NCBI GenBank assembly: GCA_011009095.1 | Contig: VTPC01091286.1 | Location: 89,135-153,134, forward strand | DNA from: Ignelater luminosus | Taxonomy: Eukaryota; Arthropoda; Insecta; Coleoptera; Elateridae | DNA length: 64,000 bases | Reading direction: 5' to 3' | In this document: piece by piece, positions 24,679 through 37,860 of the stretch | How positions within the stretch are numbered: position 1 is the stretch's first letter | Layout: each line of letters starts with the position of its first letter | Position numbers and translations under genes: made by a program | Notes under the pieces: model-generated | The model's database searches: none | What the model was told of the DNA's origin: nothing | What the model saw: the letters and a program-made list of their open reading frames with translations, nothing else

Positions 24679-26985
24679 TTCAAAGTCTACCGAATCAACT
24701 ATTTCAGAAGCAACATTTGTCATTTTAAAAAATTTCAATCTCTACAATCATTATTTGTTGAGTAAATCCACAATTTTTGCTTCCATAGAATAGGGTGTAA
24801 AAAACAACCACAATACTGTTTCATTGTTGCCGAGTTCTGTGAAGAAAGCATGAAGTTGGAGCTATGCCACTGAAATTGATCTCGATCGTGTTAATCAGTA
24901 TTTCTTATGTACAATCTGATTCGAGCCATCTCGAGTAGAACGAGAATGATATTCAATGCGATCCACAGATTGAAATTATCTTCGTGCATGTACAGTCAAT
25001 CTTTGTTCTCTATTAATGAAGGCTAATACAAGCTGCCTTTTGTGAACAACTTATAATACTGTAAACTATGGCGTCATGGCTTCTTTTTTCTCGTGATTTC
25101 AACTAGATGAATTAGGTTAGTGGAACCAGAATTCTTGATCTTAATCCTTTCTGATGAGAGTTTATTCTTAAAATAACTATTTTGTAGTTTACCATTGCAT
25201 ACTATACAGGATGTAACAAATAAGATGAGATAAGAAAACTTGAATTTTTAATTACGTCTGGGGGTGCAATAGATGAGAAAGAAAGAAACCATAAAATGCG
25301 AAAAGAAATCTTTTTGCCTTTCTTGCATGTGCTCTATCTAATATAAAGGTATAAGGTCACTTTGTGAAATTTCTTGTTATTTAAATGAGCAAAATAAACA
25401 ATATCAAAATATATAAAATATTAATGTTTAATTTACATTGCTAATTAAAAAAGAAGAGAAAACTATTACAAATCCTATTAGGGAAAATGAGCTTACTAAA
25501 TGTACATACAAAGACGCCTACTATTTAATTTTTAATGGAATCAATTATTTTGTTTCACATTAAAAATATTCTAATACATCCGTAAAAAGGCAATAAGTCT
25601 TTAAATTGTACTTACCCAGAACAAGCAATCAAATGGAAGAGTGTTAGAAAGAAAGATCTTCACACAATATTAATATCATGATTACTGCGTTTTACACAAA
25701 GCAAATAAATAAAGATTTAAACATTTGCCAATATAAACACATCTATTAATTGTCTGTAATGCACATTTTAATTCGATTCAAAAGTAAATATTGATTGATG
25801 GTTGAGATTTCACAAATTCTCCCAGCGGGGTAATCACCTATTACGTAAATTCACCGAATTATTTGAATTTTGATTTACTTCCAAAAACAGTACTCTACAG
25901 AAAACAAGAGTTTGTCAACCGCAAGGTTTAAAAACTATAGACATCTTACCTGCGCTTTTATGTAAGAGTGAGAGTTTCATATTAAGATACCTAAACGGGA
26001 AATAGAAGATACGGGAATTATAATTAAATAGTATAAAACTTACATTTATGCGGATATGCGGAGAAAGTTATTTCTGCTATTGGAGTGACGTCATAATTTT
26101 CCTGTATAATGCAATTAAGAGATAGTCTGGGTTTTTACTTTTTTCTTAAGGAAATTGCTGTTTCATTCTTAGAAGATTTATGATGCAACTGGATGTAGTT
26201 TGTTTTATTCATTTATTGCTCTTAAATTATCTTATTTGATTGATAAAACAACATGACTTTGTAAATAATATTAATATTCTATACTACTGATGGAGTTGAA
26301 TGCACTGGAATTAATGCTGGAAAAATGCATATAAGAAACGTAAATAACATCATTGTGACGTTTCTGATAAACGAGTTATGATTACTTCATATACTGAGTG
26401 TTCAAATCTAATTACCACAATATAATAGTATAAAGATTTGTAAGTCTGATTTACATTACGAGTTTAATATTGTTTTGATAGCAATATTGATGACTGAATT
26501 AAAACAATCTGATTGTTTTTTTCTCATAATCTCCGTTGTTTTTGAAAATCAAAAGAAACACATTATACATTTCGCTACCTTAGAGTTATACAGTTGTATG
26601 TTACAAAAACCTAGTTTGGAGATAATAACTAGTTAGTTTTCCAACTTTTGAAATAGCACTTGTAGTGAATATAAAATTTTAATTTTTGAATATCTTATAG
26701 TTTCGTAATGTAAAATTACTTTGCTCAAGTTTGAAACAACTTTTTTGGAAAATACTTATACAAGATACCATGTTAAAAATTAAATAAAAATACAGTACCC
26801 CTGAAAAAAGATGATTTAATAACAAAAATGAACGGAAATGGTTTTACAAAGGTATGGAATTCTATAATAACGCACATGTTTAAGAACGTAATTGACAATA
26901 TTTAGATAAAAAATAAAAAGTAATTCACTCTTAACAAAATAATGAATGCCGACACATAACAGCATGAAAAAAAAAGAAGAAAAAA
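24679..26985. other. AT-rich intergenic DNA, nothing recognised
   Basis: No gene is seen. A lone tacaggatgtaac near 25205 resembles a MITE terminus but has no visible partner. Confidence 0.5.
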
Positions 26986-26990
26986 ATAAA

Positions 26991-28264
26991 TTAATTCACA
27001 TGTAACGCAGACGTACTAGCCTCTTGATTACTCTTCTTCTTTCCCTTTGTAGAAGTGTTGTTGGTTTTAGGTAAAAGTGTATTGTGGTAATCCTGATCAT
27101 TTTTTGGCATCCATTTTAGCATAAACTGTAATGCACTGACTTTGTTTGGGGGGTAAATTATTATTCGTTTCTTCGGAAACTGATGGACGAGTAAGAAAAA
27201 TGTCATGTTCTGCATTGACCCTGCTTCGGTAGCTTCTGAGATTTGCAGACAAAAACTCTTCTTGGATAAATAATGTTTTATAGTTGACATTGTAGCTTAA
27301 CTGAGTAAACTCCAAAAGTACAACTTTTGAAAATGGCACATTATTATACTTCAAAGTTGAAGCCAGATAGTTAATGAAAATTTTTAAAATACTTTGCACG
27401 CATTTGAATAATTTTATGAGGCAGCCTTCGATTTACCTTTAGAAGCAATCTTATTAGAGACAAAGGTGAGTGATATTCTGCCTTACATAATACTCTCTCA
27501 ATGCTACTATGCACTGAATCCACATCTTGCACACATGAATGCCCGGATGAGGAATATTCCATTGTAATCTTTCTTAAATTTGGATGTAGTTTCAGAAAGC
27601 TTTGAATAGCAAACGACATGATTAAGTTCCTGTTCTGTAGAACACAGCCGTCGCTCCATAATATAATTTCTTCTAGGTTCGGATGGTCTTCAATCACATT
27701 TTGTAAAATTTTATAGAAAGCGCTTGCCAAATCGTTACCTTTTCGACCAATTAAGTGTTCACTCCATAAAGCACAGTAAACTTGTTTGGTAATAGATAGA
27801 TGTGCTGTTAAGTTATATACAGACAGCTTGCTTTTGTAGAAAAACTTGCTAATCTCTGCTTTTGGACAAGTTAAAACATTCTGCAGATCAAAAGTTAGAA
27901 CTGAAGTTTTTCCTTCTATATCTTTCTGTCGTTCTTCTCTAGGTGCATTCTTCTCTAAAATGTAATTCTGGTAATGGCCCTTATCTTCATCAGTCAGTCT
28001 GTCTTCTTCTGTACATAACTTATTCAATTCACATACATCATACCTATCTTTTTTTGGCTTCTGAAAGTGAATATTAAATCCAGTGCAAAATAGATACCTG
28101 TACTGAATCTCCTTTACTGGTACAAATTGTTTCTCAGTGGCAAATTTAACGTAGAGTTCATACATCTTTTTTATATTTAAAGTTGATTCGATGTATTCTC
28201 TTTGCGTCCTAGCTCTACAGTAATAACTGTAATTCGAAATGAGTTGATGTGGTTCCGTACTAGT
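26991..28264 (-). pseudogene. DUF7869-like transposon-associated protein, frameshifted
   Basis: A 264-codon open frame (27371-28165) extends upstream without stops to about 28264 (STEPHQLISNYSYYCRARTQ). It contains YIESTLNIKKMYELY, a LWSDGCVLQNRN block and ITMEYSSSGHSCVQDVD followed by HSSIER. The spacing and wording of these blocks resemble the insect DUF7869 proteins, which carry a WSDNCxGQNxN-type motif and an H..D acidic motif and are thought to derive from mobile elements. The C-terminal third continues in two other frames (27097-27399, with VPFSKVVLLEFTQ, then 26991-27290, with ALQFMLKWMPKNDQDYHN), implying two frameshifts near 27370 and 27160. The D is kept but the usual N after it is C. 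No terminal repeats were found. The family assignment is from recalled motif shape and was not searched. Confidence 0.6.
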
Positions 28265-28574
28265 TGTTTAATGTAATGATACTATTTGATTTATTGAGAC
28301 AGCTTATTGTAGCACTTTCTACCTTTGATTCTAGATGGACAAGTTAGTTACTCTTAGCTTGGTCATCAATCTTTGTCTGGTAAATTCTTCTTGGGATTTC
28401 AGTTTTCTCAGGTTAAATCTCTATCGGACTTCACATTTCAAGATTACGTGAAAAATTATTTCCTTTCTCACTGCTTAGTCTGCATGCGAGGTCCTCTCTA
28501 ATAATGCTCATTATATGCAAGTGTGCATCAATTCTACCACTAGCCTTATGTTAACTGTAATCTGCTTAATTATA

Positions 28575-29453
28575 CAGAGTGATCATTTTAAAACTTCCCA
28601 CCTTGAATAACTCTATAATTAGTAAAATTATCAAAAATCGCTAAAACGCGTCAATTTTGTTTTGGAGGGGAACATTTAATAACCTAGTCAGTTGGGAAAC
28701 TTTTACCCTCCTCCTTAACCACCCCCACTCCAGAACTTTAAATAGCACTACCCCACGCGTGATATATAATTTTAAAGGGTATAAAATCCTCAATTTATTA
28801 CATCAAAGAAAATTAAAATCGGCGCAGCCGTTTGTGAATTAGAGCCAGAAATGTATTTAATTTAATCAATTGGTTTCTGTCTCTAGTTTACGAACGGCTA
28901 GGCTGATTTTAATTTTCTTTAATGTAAGAGATTGAAAATTTTATACCCTTTAAAATAATATATCACACATGGGGTAGTGCCATTTAAAATTCTGGGAAAC
29001 TTTCACCCTCCCTCCAACCACTTCCACCCCAAAACTTTAACCACCACTACCCCATGTGTGATATATCATTTTAAAGGGTATAAAATTCTCAATTTTTTAC
29101 ATTAAAGAAAATTAAAATCGGCCCAGCCATTCGTGAATTAGAGCCAAAAATGTATCGATTAAATTAAATACATTTCTATATCTAGTTCACGAACTGTTGG
29201 ACCAATTCTGATTTTCTTTGATGTAAAAAATTGAGAATCTTATACCCTTTAAAATGATAAATTATACATGGGGTAGTGCCATTTAAAATTTTGGAGTGGG
29301 CGTGGTTGGGGGGAGGGTGAAAGTTTTCCAACTGACCAGAGTAGGTTATTAAATGTCCCCCTCCAAAGCAAAATCGACGCGTTTCAGCGATTTTTGATAA
29401 TTTTACTAATTATAGAGTTATTCAAGGTGGGAAGTTTTAAAATGATCACCCTG
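28575..29453. mobile_element. Long foldback MITE, 879 bp, TA target
   Basis: The left end is cagagtgatcattttaaaac and the right end is its complement ending gatcaccctg. TA lies on both sides (28573-28574 and 29454-29455). The arms are more than 250 bp with few mismatches. Inside, a block of about 100 bp containing atttaaagggtataa, tcaaagaaaat and gtgaattagagcc occurs four times in alternating orientation. The element is therefore a palindrome of palindromes. No ORF of note. Confidence 0.85.
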
Positions 29454-29455
29454 TA

Positions 29456-32400
29456 TGTCAGTGGTCTAGGAAGTGATTTTGTCTTTGTTTTACTATACTT
29501 AAACTTGCTGCACAGTTTCTGTAATTTTGGTGACTGTACTACAAACTGTAAATTATGAATTTTAAATCAACAAAAGTAATATATCCATGCGCATGGTCAA
29601 GAGGTGCATTTGCACCCCCATGAATATGAAATGTAATTGGAAATAGGCAGATACTGGTTTGATGTTAGCATCAAGCCAGGGTTGCTAGATGTCACAGTCT
29701 TCCCGTCTTTGAGAACGTCCAGGCTAATTAACGCCTGTTTTTGTAATAATAAATGAAAATCAAATTTTACCAAACAATAGCGACACTTGAAGTTTTTCTA
29801 GGACAAAATTTCTCCAGGTATTAATGAATGGATTACCTTACATCAGAATGGATAAACTCTAACGTGGATACCAGCGAAGGGTACACCAAATTTATAAGTA
29901 GATTATGCGAATAAAAAAAAAGAAGAAGACTTTGAGCTGAAGGTGTTAGTAAGAATATTGACATAGAACTTACCAAGTAAAAGCTATAAAATTAAAAAAA
30001 TGAAGAATAATGTCAAGAGTCCATTTAAATTAAGCAATCCTTGACTGAAAATATTGTCCGGGACATTCTCAACAAAACAGGCAATGCCATTGTTCTTGTA
30101 TATGCTTCTGTTGCAGCTGAAAACCAACAACATCTTGTTGGTATTTGTTTTAAGATTGATTTCTTTCTGGTCTGGTTGATAATTTATCCTTTTTTTTAAA
30201 CAGCAACAGGATTGTTCACCAAGTTCTTTATTTTATTAAAAATTTCCTAGATTTGATCAGTCTTTTGAATTTGATCGCTATTCTGCAAATTGTATTGTTG
30301 GTGCTAAATGCCACTGAATAAGCAGAGATTTGTCGTTTAATGAAGCAGTCGTTTTTAAAATAAGAAAAAAAAGCAGAATTCCCAATTAATTAACTTTGGC
30401 AAGCAAAGGGGATGTCCAATAATAAATTCCTTTAGTCACACAGTTTCCAATTCTGAAAGGTTAGTTATATCAAGATCCAATTTTTTATAGAGCATACCAA
30501 AATTAGACTTTTGGTAGTTTTATAGACTGGTATCACTAACTCAGTAAAAACTACTCAAAAATCAGGACTGTCTTGGAATAACCAATACTTATAATTAGCT
30601 TAACCACAGTAGACAATTTAAAGACATTAAAAAACAAAATGGAACTGAAATTAAATCAATTGATCCTTATGTCGTAAGTATTGCTTTAATACCTGACAAG
30701 CCTACCTGGTTTTGGTACTATTGAACAGCTGTTTCTAAAAGATTTCTAGTGGTCTAGGTTGTACTTAATTGCTCTTTTGTTTTTAGATGTTGATTATTAA
30801 TGGTTTTATACAGCTTTAAAAACTTGTGAAATATTGGTCACATAAACAGAAATAAAATAAAACCAACAATACAAAGCTTCTATCAATTTTGTACTATTAT
30901 ATCCAGGTTTCTGTTTGCCAACGAAAGTCTCTCGTAAGAAATCAATATCTTTGAAGTACAAACAAACATTGGAATGACAATAAATAGATAGTAGCAAGCT
31001 ATTATCGAAGGAAACCTACGCTTCTTGCAATATTAGTAAGTAAAGATTCGAAAGAATGAACAAAGTAATAAGGCACGATAAAGAATAAAAGTAATTTTAA
31101 ATAAATTTAAAAATTAGCAAAACCTGAAAAGAAATTCTAAAGAATAACATTGTATCTATGCAGAATTACAAAAAATTCAACTATAAAAGGATTAAAGTTG
31201 CATAAGTATAACCATTTTCTCTTTAGTATAACGCAAATAACGAGTGATCGCACTCCCAAAAACTCGCAGTGGCATTGACAACAACGTGACCTGTTAAAGA
31301 GGAACAAATTTCGATGAAGTCATACATCCACACGTCGCATACATACATGGCGACAAAATAGTCATAAAAATTAAATATGAACAAATTTGCTTTTATATTA
31401 TGCCGCGATTACAGAATCGTAAGATAACACTGCAGAAAAAATGTTTTAGATATCGATGTAGCGTAATGTAAAATGCAACAATGTTCGGAAATCATAAAAG
31501 AACAAAGAAACTCTTTAATAAATAAACAATAATCTTCAAGAAAAATGATGTGACATGCAGAAGTCTGTTAAGAAAATTACATTTCTGTGTAAATTAAAAT
31601 AATCAGCACTAATTTAAAGTACAAAACACAACCAGTTCTGATGCACCAGTTGCAACGTAGCGAAAAAAAACGTTGTGCATCATTACGTACTGTACTACTT
31701 TTTCTTCATTTTTAATATAATTACTTCTGCTTTTACTTATAGTGATGCCCCGAATCGTCATGTTTTTGTCTCTACCGTTATGCAATTTATTCCTGCTATT
31801 AATTTATTATTATTATTACTATTATAGTTAATAGATATTTAGTTTTGATATATATTTTAGGTAGTAAGAGCTTCTAAGTACCGAATAGTTTTTTTAAATA
31901 TAGGCATCACTGTATCTCGTTTTTGTTTCGAGATTTTTGAAAAATAGTTTTGTTTACTGAATTTATATTTATAACTTTTCTTGTCGGCATCTTTTGTACT
32001 GTGCATTATGTATTATATTAAATAAATTATGTTTAAAGCCTTTGACTTGTGATAAATAGTACTACTTAATTTCTCTTTGTGAAAAGATTTGATTGTTTTG
32101 TTTTTTTTCAGTAATTTGTTAGATAAAAATGCATGCACTCTTTAAACATTACTGATTAAATTTAACGATGTCTTATTATAATTTAATTGTGTAAGATTAA
32201 ATGCTATAAAATATTCAAATGCAACTGCGTACCTCGCCATTAATTAACTTGGAATAAGAATTTTATTACAATGTGGAAACTTTAATGATACGTAATGTTA
32301 TCAACAATCAATTACATTTATTGTATCATTCCATTTTGAATCGATGATTTTTTTGCATTTGTGTATAGTTTCAAGAGCAAACTTATTTTGTCAATTTTTA

Positions 32401-33199
32401 GAAAACTTGGGTACTTGATGATATGCAGAGAGACAGTAAAAATTATTTTTTTTGTAACCTTCTTAATCTCATACATTTTGCATAACTTTCTAAAGGCAGC
32501 AAACAAGATATTCTCCAAGACTGAAATTTTATGAAGTAATACATACTAAAAAACTAACTTACATTAGATAATTATTCACACACGTAAGAAAAACTGTGGT
32601 ATATACTTGCAATCAAATCACTATCGCGCACAATCATTGAATGTAGGCTCTTTCCTGTACAAGGCAATTTTAATGATGTTTGTTACTTATAGTTTGTAAA
32701 AGTTTCGTTGTAGCTTGCAAGGGACACAGGGTATATTGTAATGATAATTTTTAAAAAAACAGTATTTGATAATTGCAGATCTATACAGTTGCTTTTGATT
32801 TTTGACAGTGTGTGATAAGTTTTCTGAAAATCTTCAAAAGTAGCTAAAACTAAGTAAAACAGCTAAAATCACATCTAGCTTGAACAAGATAATTATAAAG
32901 ATAATTTGCATCAAATTATTTTTGTTTTGAATTGATTAGTAAAATTAGATAATAGGTTAAAAACAAGATCTATTTTGAAAAAATATTTACTATTAAATAA
33001 TAAATTGCGATCAGAAAGTTCCGTCATCTTGGTTAACTATGAGTTTACAAAGGTTTGTCATTTCTTAGTTTTATAGATAAACGTAAATTATTATCACAAA
33101 AGTTTCGCTGACAAATACAAAATGTTCACATAACAACAAAAGTGTTTGTTCTAGATTTCTAGAAATAGTACTGTAAATAGTGAAACACGTGTAAGTACA
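29456..33199. other. Gene-poor intergenic DNA
   Basis: No coding region is supported. Around 29683 the sequence ccagggttgctagatg resembles a hAT end but no partner was identified. The DNA from 31000 to 33000 is very AT-rich and shows nothing recognisable. Confidence 0.45.
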
Positions 33200-33201
33200 T
33201 A

Positions 33202-33425
33202 CAGGGTGTTTCAGGTTACTAACAACATAGGAATTTCAACATGGGAAAAATTATTAAGACCAGAATTTGCATCAAATAGATAATGACTATTCGTGAGGAA
33301 TTATTGCTTTGTTTTCTGAAATATTAGCTCGCTTTATTTATCTATGGTAGGCATAACCAAACTCCGATCCTCATAATTTCTTCTAGTATTGGAATTCCTC
33401 TGTTCTTAGTAGCCTGAGATATTCT
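33202..33425. mobile_element. Decayed foldback MITE
   Basis: The left arm cagggtgtttcaggttacta then acaacataggaatt is matched in inverse orientation near 33385-33415 by aattcctctgttcttagtag then cctgag. The terminal bases of the right arm are lost or diverged, so the right boundary is approximate. Confidence 0.5.
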
Positions 33426-33686
33426 CTAAAATAATTTTTCTTATCTTTTCGATATTTGAAAAAGTTTTAGAATTCTCAGCTTTTGTTTGTATTTTAAAAA
33501 CAAAAGAAGATAGCATTCTGTACTCTTATGGGAAAGTGTTAATCGTTTAATATAATTTAATTATAATTATACATTATAAAAAGAAATAAGGGCCTTATTA
33601 ACTTTTCCAATTTTTTACCTTCAGTATTCGTGAATGTTTTACCAAAGTTCCTAGGAAGTTAATTTTATAAAAATCACAGAGCTATA

Positions 33687-34580
33687 CAGTGTGTCCCTAT
33701 TTCAATGCTCACCATTGGGATCTCGGAAATGGTAAGAGTCGGTTAAATTAGAAAAGTTTTGGCTATTTTGGAGATCAGTTTACTTATGCTTTTGTTTTTT
33801 CAAAAAAGTTCACGGCTTACTAGATATTTGCTAAAAACGAAATTATCTTATTTTTTTACAGTAAAATATCTCAGGAGCGAGCGAAGATAGAAAAGAACAG
33901 CAAAGAGGGTGTATTAGAGAAGTTACTCCGAAACACAAAAAAAATATTTTCGCAATTGTCTTTTGTTTTACTTCGGCGGTGATACGTAAATCAAAATTTT
34001 TCCTAATGGAACGCCTACTTGATTTCCATATTACTGAATTGCACTCCTAAAATGCTTTTCAGTGATACATGGTTTGACATAGCTATTCTTTTGTTTTACC
34101 GAGTTATGAAGTGAAAATCATTTTTCATCATAGTGTGCCATGACATCTAACACACAAAGTCGTGGAGTTTTATTAAAGAAATTCATTTGTTATGCAAAAA
34201 TTGCTAAAACAAAATAAATACGCTTTTATGGGGGCATTAGATACTTATTTGATGCTATCTGTCAATGCTCAGTAAAGTATCTTAAAAGCGTCTTTTGTTT
34301 TGTTTTAGCAACTGTTACATAACAAATCTAATTTATCTGACAAAAACCAATGTTTTTCATATGTTTAAAGCCATGGCACACTACATGGGAAATGATTTTT
34401 ATTTTAAAAAAAAGATAATTTCGTTTTTAGCAAATATCTAGTAAGCCGTGAACTTTTTTAAAAAACAAAAGCATAAGTAAACTGATCTCCAAAATAGTCA
34501 AAACTTTTCTAATTTAACCGACTTCGTATCTCTTACAATTTCGAGAACCCAATAGTGAGCATCGAAATAGGGACACGCTG
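33687..34580. mobile_element. Foldback MITE of the CAGTGTGTCCC family, copy 1
   Basis: The ends are cagtgtgtccctatttc and gaaatagggacacgctg, flanked by TA (33685-33686 and 34581-34582). The arms of roughly 400 bp are related throughout, pairing blocks such as gatcagtttacttatgc, ctagatatttgctaaaaacg and attgctaaaacaaaa in opposite orientation. The element is 894 bp and has no ORF. A second copy of the same family lies at 61956-62718. Confidence 0.88.
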
Positions 34581-34582
34581 TA

Positions 34583-35107
34583 TATGTAAATCTAATTTGG
34601 AAAATCTCATTTTTATTTTCTTTAATTATTAATTAATTTTTCTTGAGGTAAACGTTCTACAGTTAATTACTTTGTGACGAAAACTGTTAATCTTCTTTTC
34701 AAAACCAATGATAACTGTTAACAACAAATTATTTTCTGTTATTTATAAATATTTTAAGAAATTACCACTAACTAAGTAGAAGGTTAACGTTAACAAATGA
34801 AAGTACGCACCGTTGAGCCAAAACATTTTTTATTTTCGACATTTGACATTATGTGTCAACCCAAATTTTCATATCTGACATTATACATTTGTTTTTTAGT
34901 CTTGACCCTAAAATCTGGATATAAATGTGAAATAAACCGTGCGAAACAGTGATAACCACAATAAAATTTATCTTTAAATAAAAAACCGCAGATAGACCAA
35001 GATGCTACACTTCGGAAACCCAAATTATTAAGATATCACTATGATATTTGAAGGCTGCATAAGAAATTATTATTAAGTAAAATTAAAAATGATAAATTCA
35101 TAGTAAG
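34583..35107. other. Short intergenic stretch between two MITEs
   Basis: AT-rich, no gene or repeat recognised. Confidence 0.5.
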
Positions 35108-35109
35108 TA

Positions 35110-35480
35110 CAGTGTGACCCACTTTTCATATACACATCCCTGTATCTTTTTTGTTTGTTGTCAGATTGATTTCAAATTGAGGGCTGTATAAATGATAAAA
35201 ATCTGAAATTGCTTTGCTAATAACTAAATAAGATACCGATATGTGTGTAAAGGTAGAACTTAAGAATATTTAAAAAAACTCGAATATAGAGTTTTCTCAC
35301 CATTCTAAGTAACTCTTTTCCATAATAATCTTTTGCATTTATTTTTAATCGCAGTAACCTGGTGGTATAGAATTGTTGGCTTTACCTTTCAAGAGTTGTA
35401 TAACTGATGAAAATTTGAAATCAATCCGACAACAAGCAAAAAAGATACCGGGGTGTGTAGACGAAAAGTGAGACACACCG
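35110..35480. mobile_element. Foldback MITE, 371 bp, TA target
   Basis: The left end cagtgtgacccacttttc and the right end gaaaagtgagacacaccg are imperfect complements flanked by TA (35108-35109 and 35481-35482). The arms extend about 80 bp and include tatcttttttgtttgttg with its complement caacaagcaaaaaagata, and gattgatttcaaatt with aatttgaaatcaatc. Its ends resemble, but the body differs from, the 33687 element. Confidence 0.82.
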
Positions 35481-35482
35481 TA

Positions 35483-37689
35483 TATTCAAGACTATTAACT
35501 ACCCTCTGTAACAATTGTTTCCTTTATTCATCTATTTATTTAAATTATTTGTTAATTGAACACTTAACTATTGCATATCATGCTGAGCCATAGATCTAAC
35601 TTATCGAACTCTTCTGATTATAACGTGCGACAAAAGTGAGTTAGGCTAAAATAAATAAATAGTGACGTTTACATACAAAACTGCACGTGACAAATATTTT
35701 GGGACAGAGGATATTAATTTATTTACTTTTGTATCTGTAATTAAGATAAGGCATTTTTATTGTTCTTTTAGTTGAATTCACTGCCAAAATTTTCTGCATC
35801 ACTAATGCAAATATAAATTTGACCAAAAGAAGCATTGCAAGAAATCAAGAAATTGTCTATACTTGTTTGCAAATTTAGAGATTCAGTTGCTATTATACTT
35901 CTGTCTAATACTGTAAGGTCTAATATAGCTGTAAGTTATGTTATAATAGTTATAATAATAAGTGATAACAATAATAAGAGATAAATGAAATAAATATTTT
36001 TTTATAGAATAAATAAAACAATACAGATTATTTCCTACTTGTTTTAAATTTACTTCATGCATATAATTACTATTTATTTTATAACTAATATAACTATGAA
36101 TTTGAGATGATTTAATTTTATTAGGAAGTTCAAGATGTCTTGCATTATAAGTAGATTCCTACCCAATTTTCTAAATTAAATTTCATCCAATTTAATATTG
36201 ATATTTTTTTGTAACTTACACTTTTTAGGTAGTAGCAGTCACAGTAGAACAAACACAAGGCTTTCGTTTCAGACAAGGTAAATAGATACTACCTCGAAAA
36301 TGTGTTTACTTCTGTTTATGTACTCCATTATTGTCAAGGCTTTGAATGTGGTTTTACTAAAAAAGCTTAAAAATCTTATAGGACGGGACATTTTTACATT
36401 TTTTCTTTGTTATTAATATTATATCAAACATGTACTCACATATAAATACTAAACCTTACGGTATTAAAGCACGTGGTGACCGTGAAAATTCTTTTAAAAA
36501 AATCCATAAAAACCTAGATACGTGAGAGATTTGTTATAAGTGTGTAAAATTAAAGAATTATTACAATATAAAGAAAAACTTATGTGTAACATTGACATTG
36601 TTTAAAATAATATCTGTAACATATATAAATTAGGTAAAAACTTCATTTGACTAAATTTTGAAGGATACTTCCTGGTCTCATTGTCTAAAGCTTTATTATA
36701 ATTATATCACAATAAATAATTATTATTGAAAACAAAAACTAATTAAATTTATTTGCTCACCTTTTTATTGCAAACACTACTTTACTAATGTGAAGTTATT
36801 TCGCGTTTGTTTAGTCGACGAAACCTGCCATAAAACTAATTTATAATTATCCAACTAACAATGCAATGAAAAATGATTATGATTTGTATAAATTTCTTAT
36901 CATTAATACACATCATAACAATTTTTTTCGTGGTCACATAATATTATCTACATTGGCGACCTTCAAAGCCATGTTATCAACATTATAATTTTTCTTATGG
37001 CTGCGTATTCAATGCCTTTTTTAGCGCTTTTAAACTTAAAAAAATATATAAAAATACAAAGAAATCTGAAATTAGTTTCCCTAAAAATACATTTAATTTC
37101 TGGAAGTGTAAAGCAAACACAGCTAGTGCATTTGTAATAAAATACTGGTACAAGGTATGTTTTCATGGTTTGATGCTTGTTACGTTAATAGAAACCGTTG
37201 CAACACGTAAACAAATGACTATAGCTCATGCTATTCATTATTATTAATTTCCATGTATAATATTTATTTAGCTTTGATGTACTTCCTTTGTTTCATTAAG
37301 TATTGATTAAATCTTGACCATAAATTTTGAATTATTTATCTAGTATACACGATACCTTTCGCAATTGCAAAAATGAAATGCTTTGTTTTTTAAATTTCAA
37401 ATCCTCTGAGAAAACAATAACAGTCACATTCCGTTCATGAAATTGCTATGGCCTTCACTACATATTCTGATTGTAATTTCCTGTATTTATGACAGTTTCT
37501 TGTATAAAAAACTCTTTATATCTAGTGCAATAAGCAACTGATATAATATCACCCTTATTACAACGTAAACTTAGGTGTGACGCCGGTCATTAGTTCGCTA
37601 AGAATCTCTGATGTTAATTAAAGTAGAATTATTATTTTCATGTTATGTTAGATGGTATATAACTTCAATAAACTTTAGATATAGACAAG
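35483..37689. other. AT-rich intergenic DNA, nothing recognised
   Basis: No gene, RNA or bounded repeat is seen. Confidence 0.5.
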
Positions 37690-37696
37690 TATCTCT

Positions 37697-37860
37697 CAAG
37701 GATCTGCTTTGGGACCGTTCTTATTTACTCAATACATTGCAGGACTTCCAAATTACATAAGTTATTGTAAGTTACATTTTTAAGCTGATGATCTCTAACG
37801 GTCAAAATCAAATTTTGCTGCTCAAGTCAAAAGAAGATAAGATGAAACAAAATCTCGGTT
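37697..37860 (+). pseudogene. Reverse transcriptase fragment of a jockey-like LINE
   Basis: The plus strand reads SQGSALGPFLFTQYIAGLPN and, a few codons later, F*ADDL. These are the QGSxLGPxLF and FYADD blocks of non-LTR reverse transcriptases. The tyrosine codon of YADD is now TAA, and a second stop follows within three codons. Only this palm fragment remains, so it is a dead truncated copy. Confidence 0.75.

Noticed and set aside
29683-30800. Possible hAT end (ccagggttgctagatg) and transposase-like frames after it
   Set aside because: No second end, no target duplication, and the frames are short and unconvincing.
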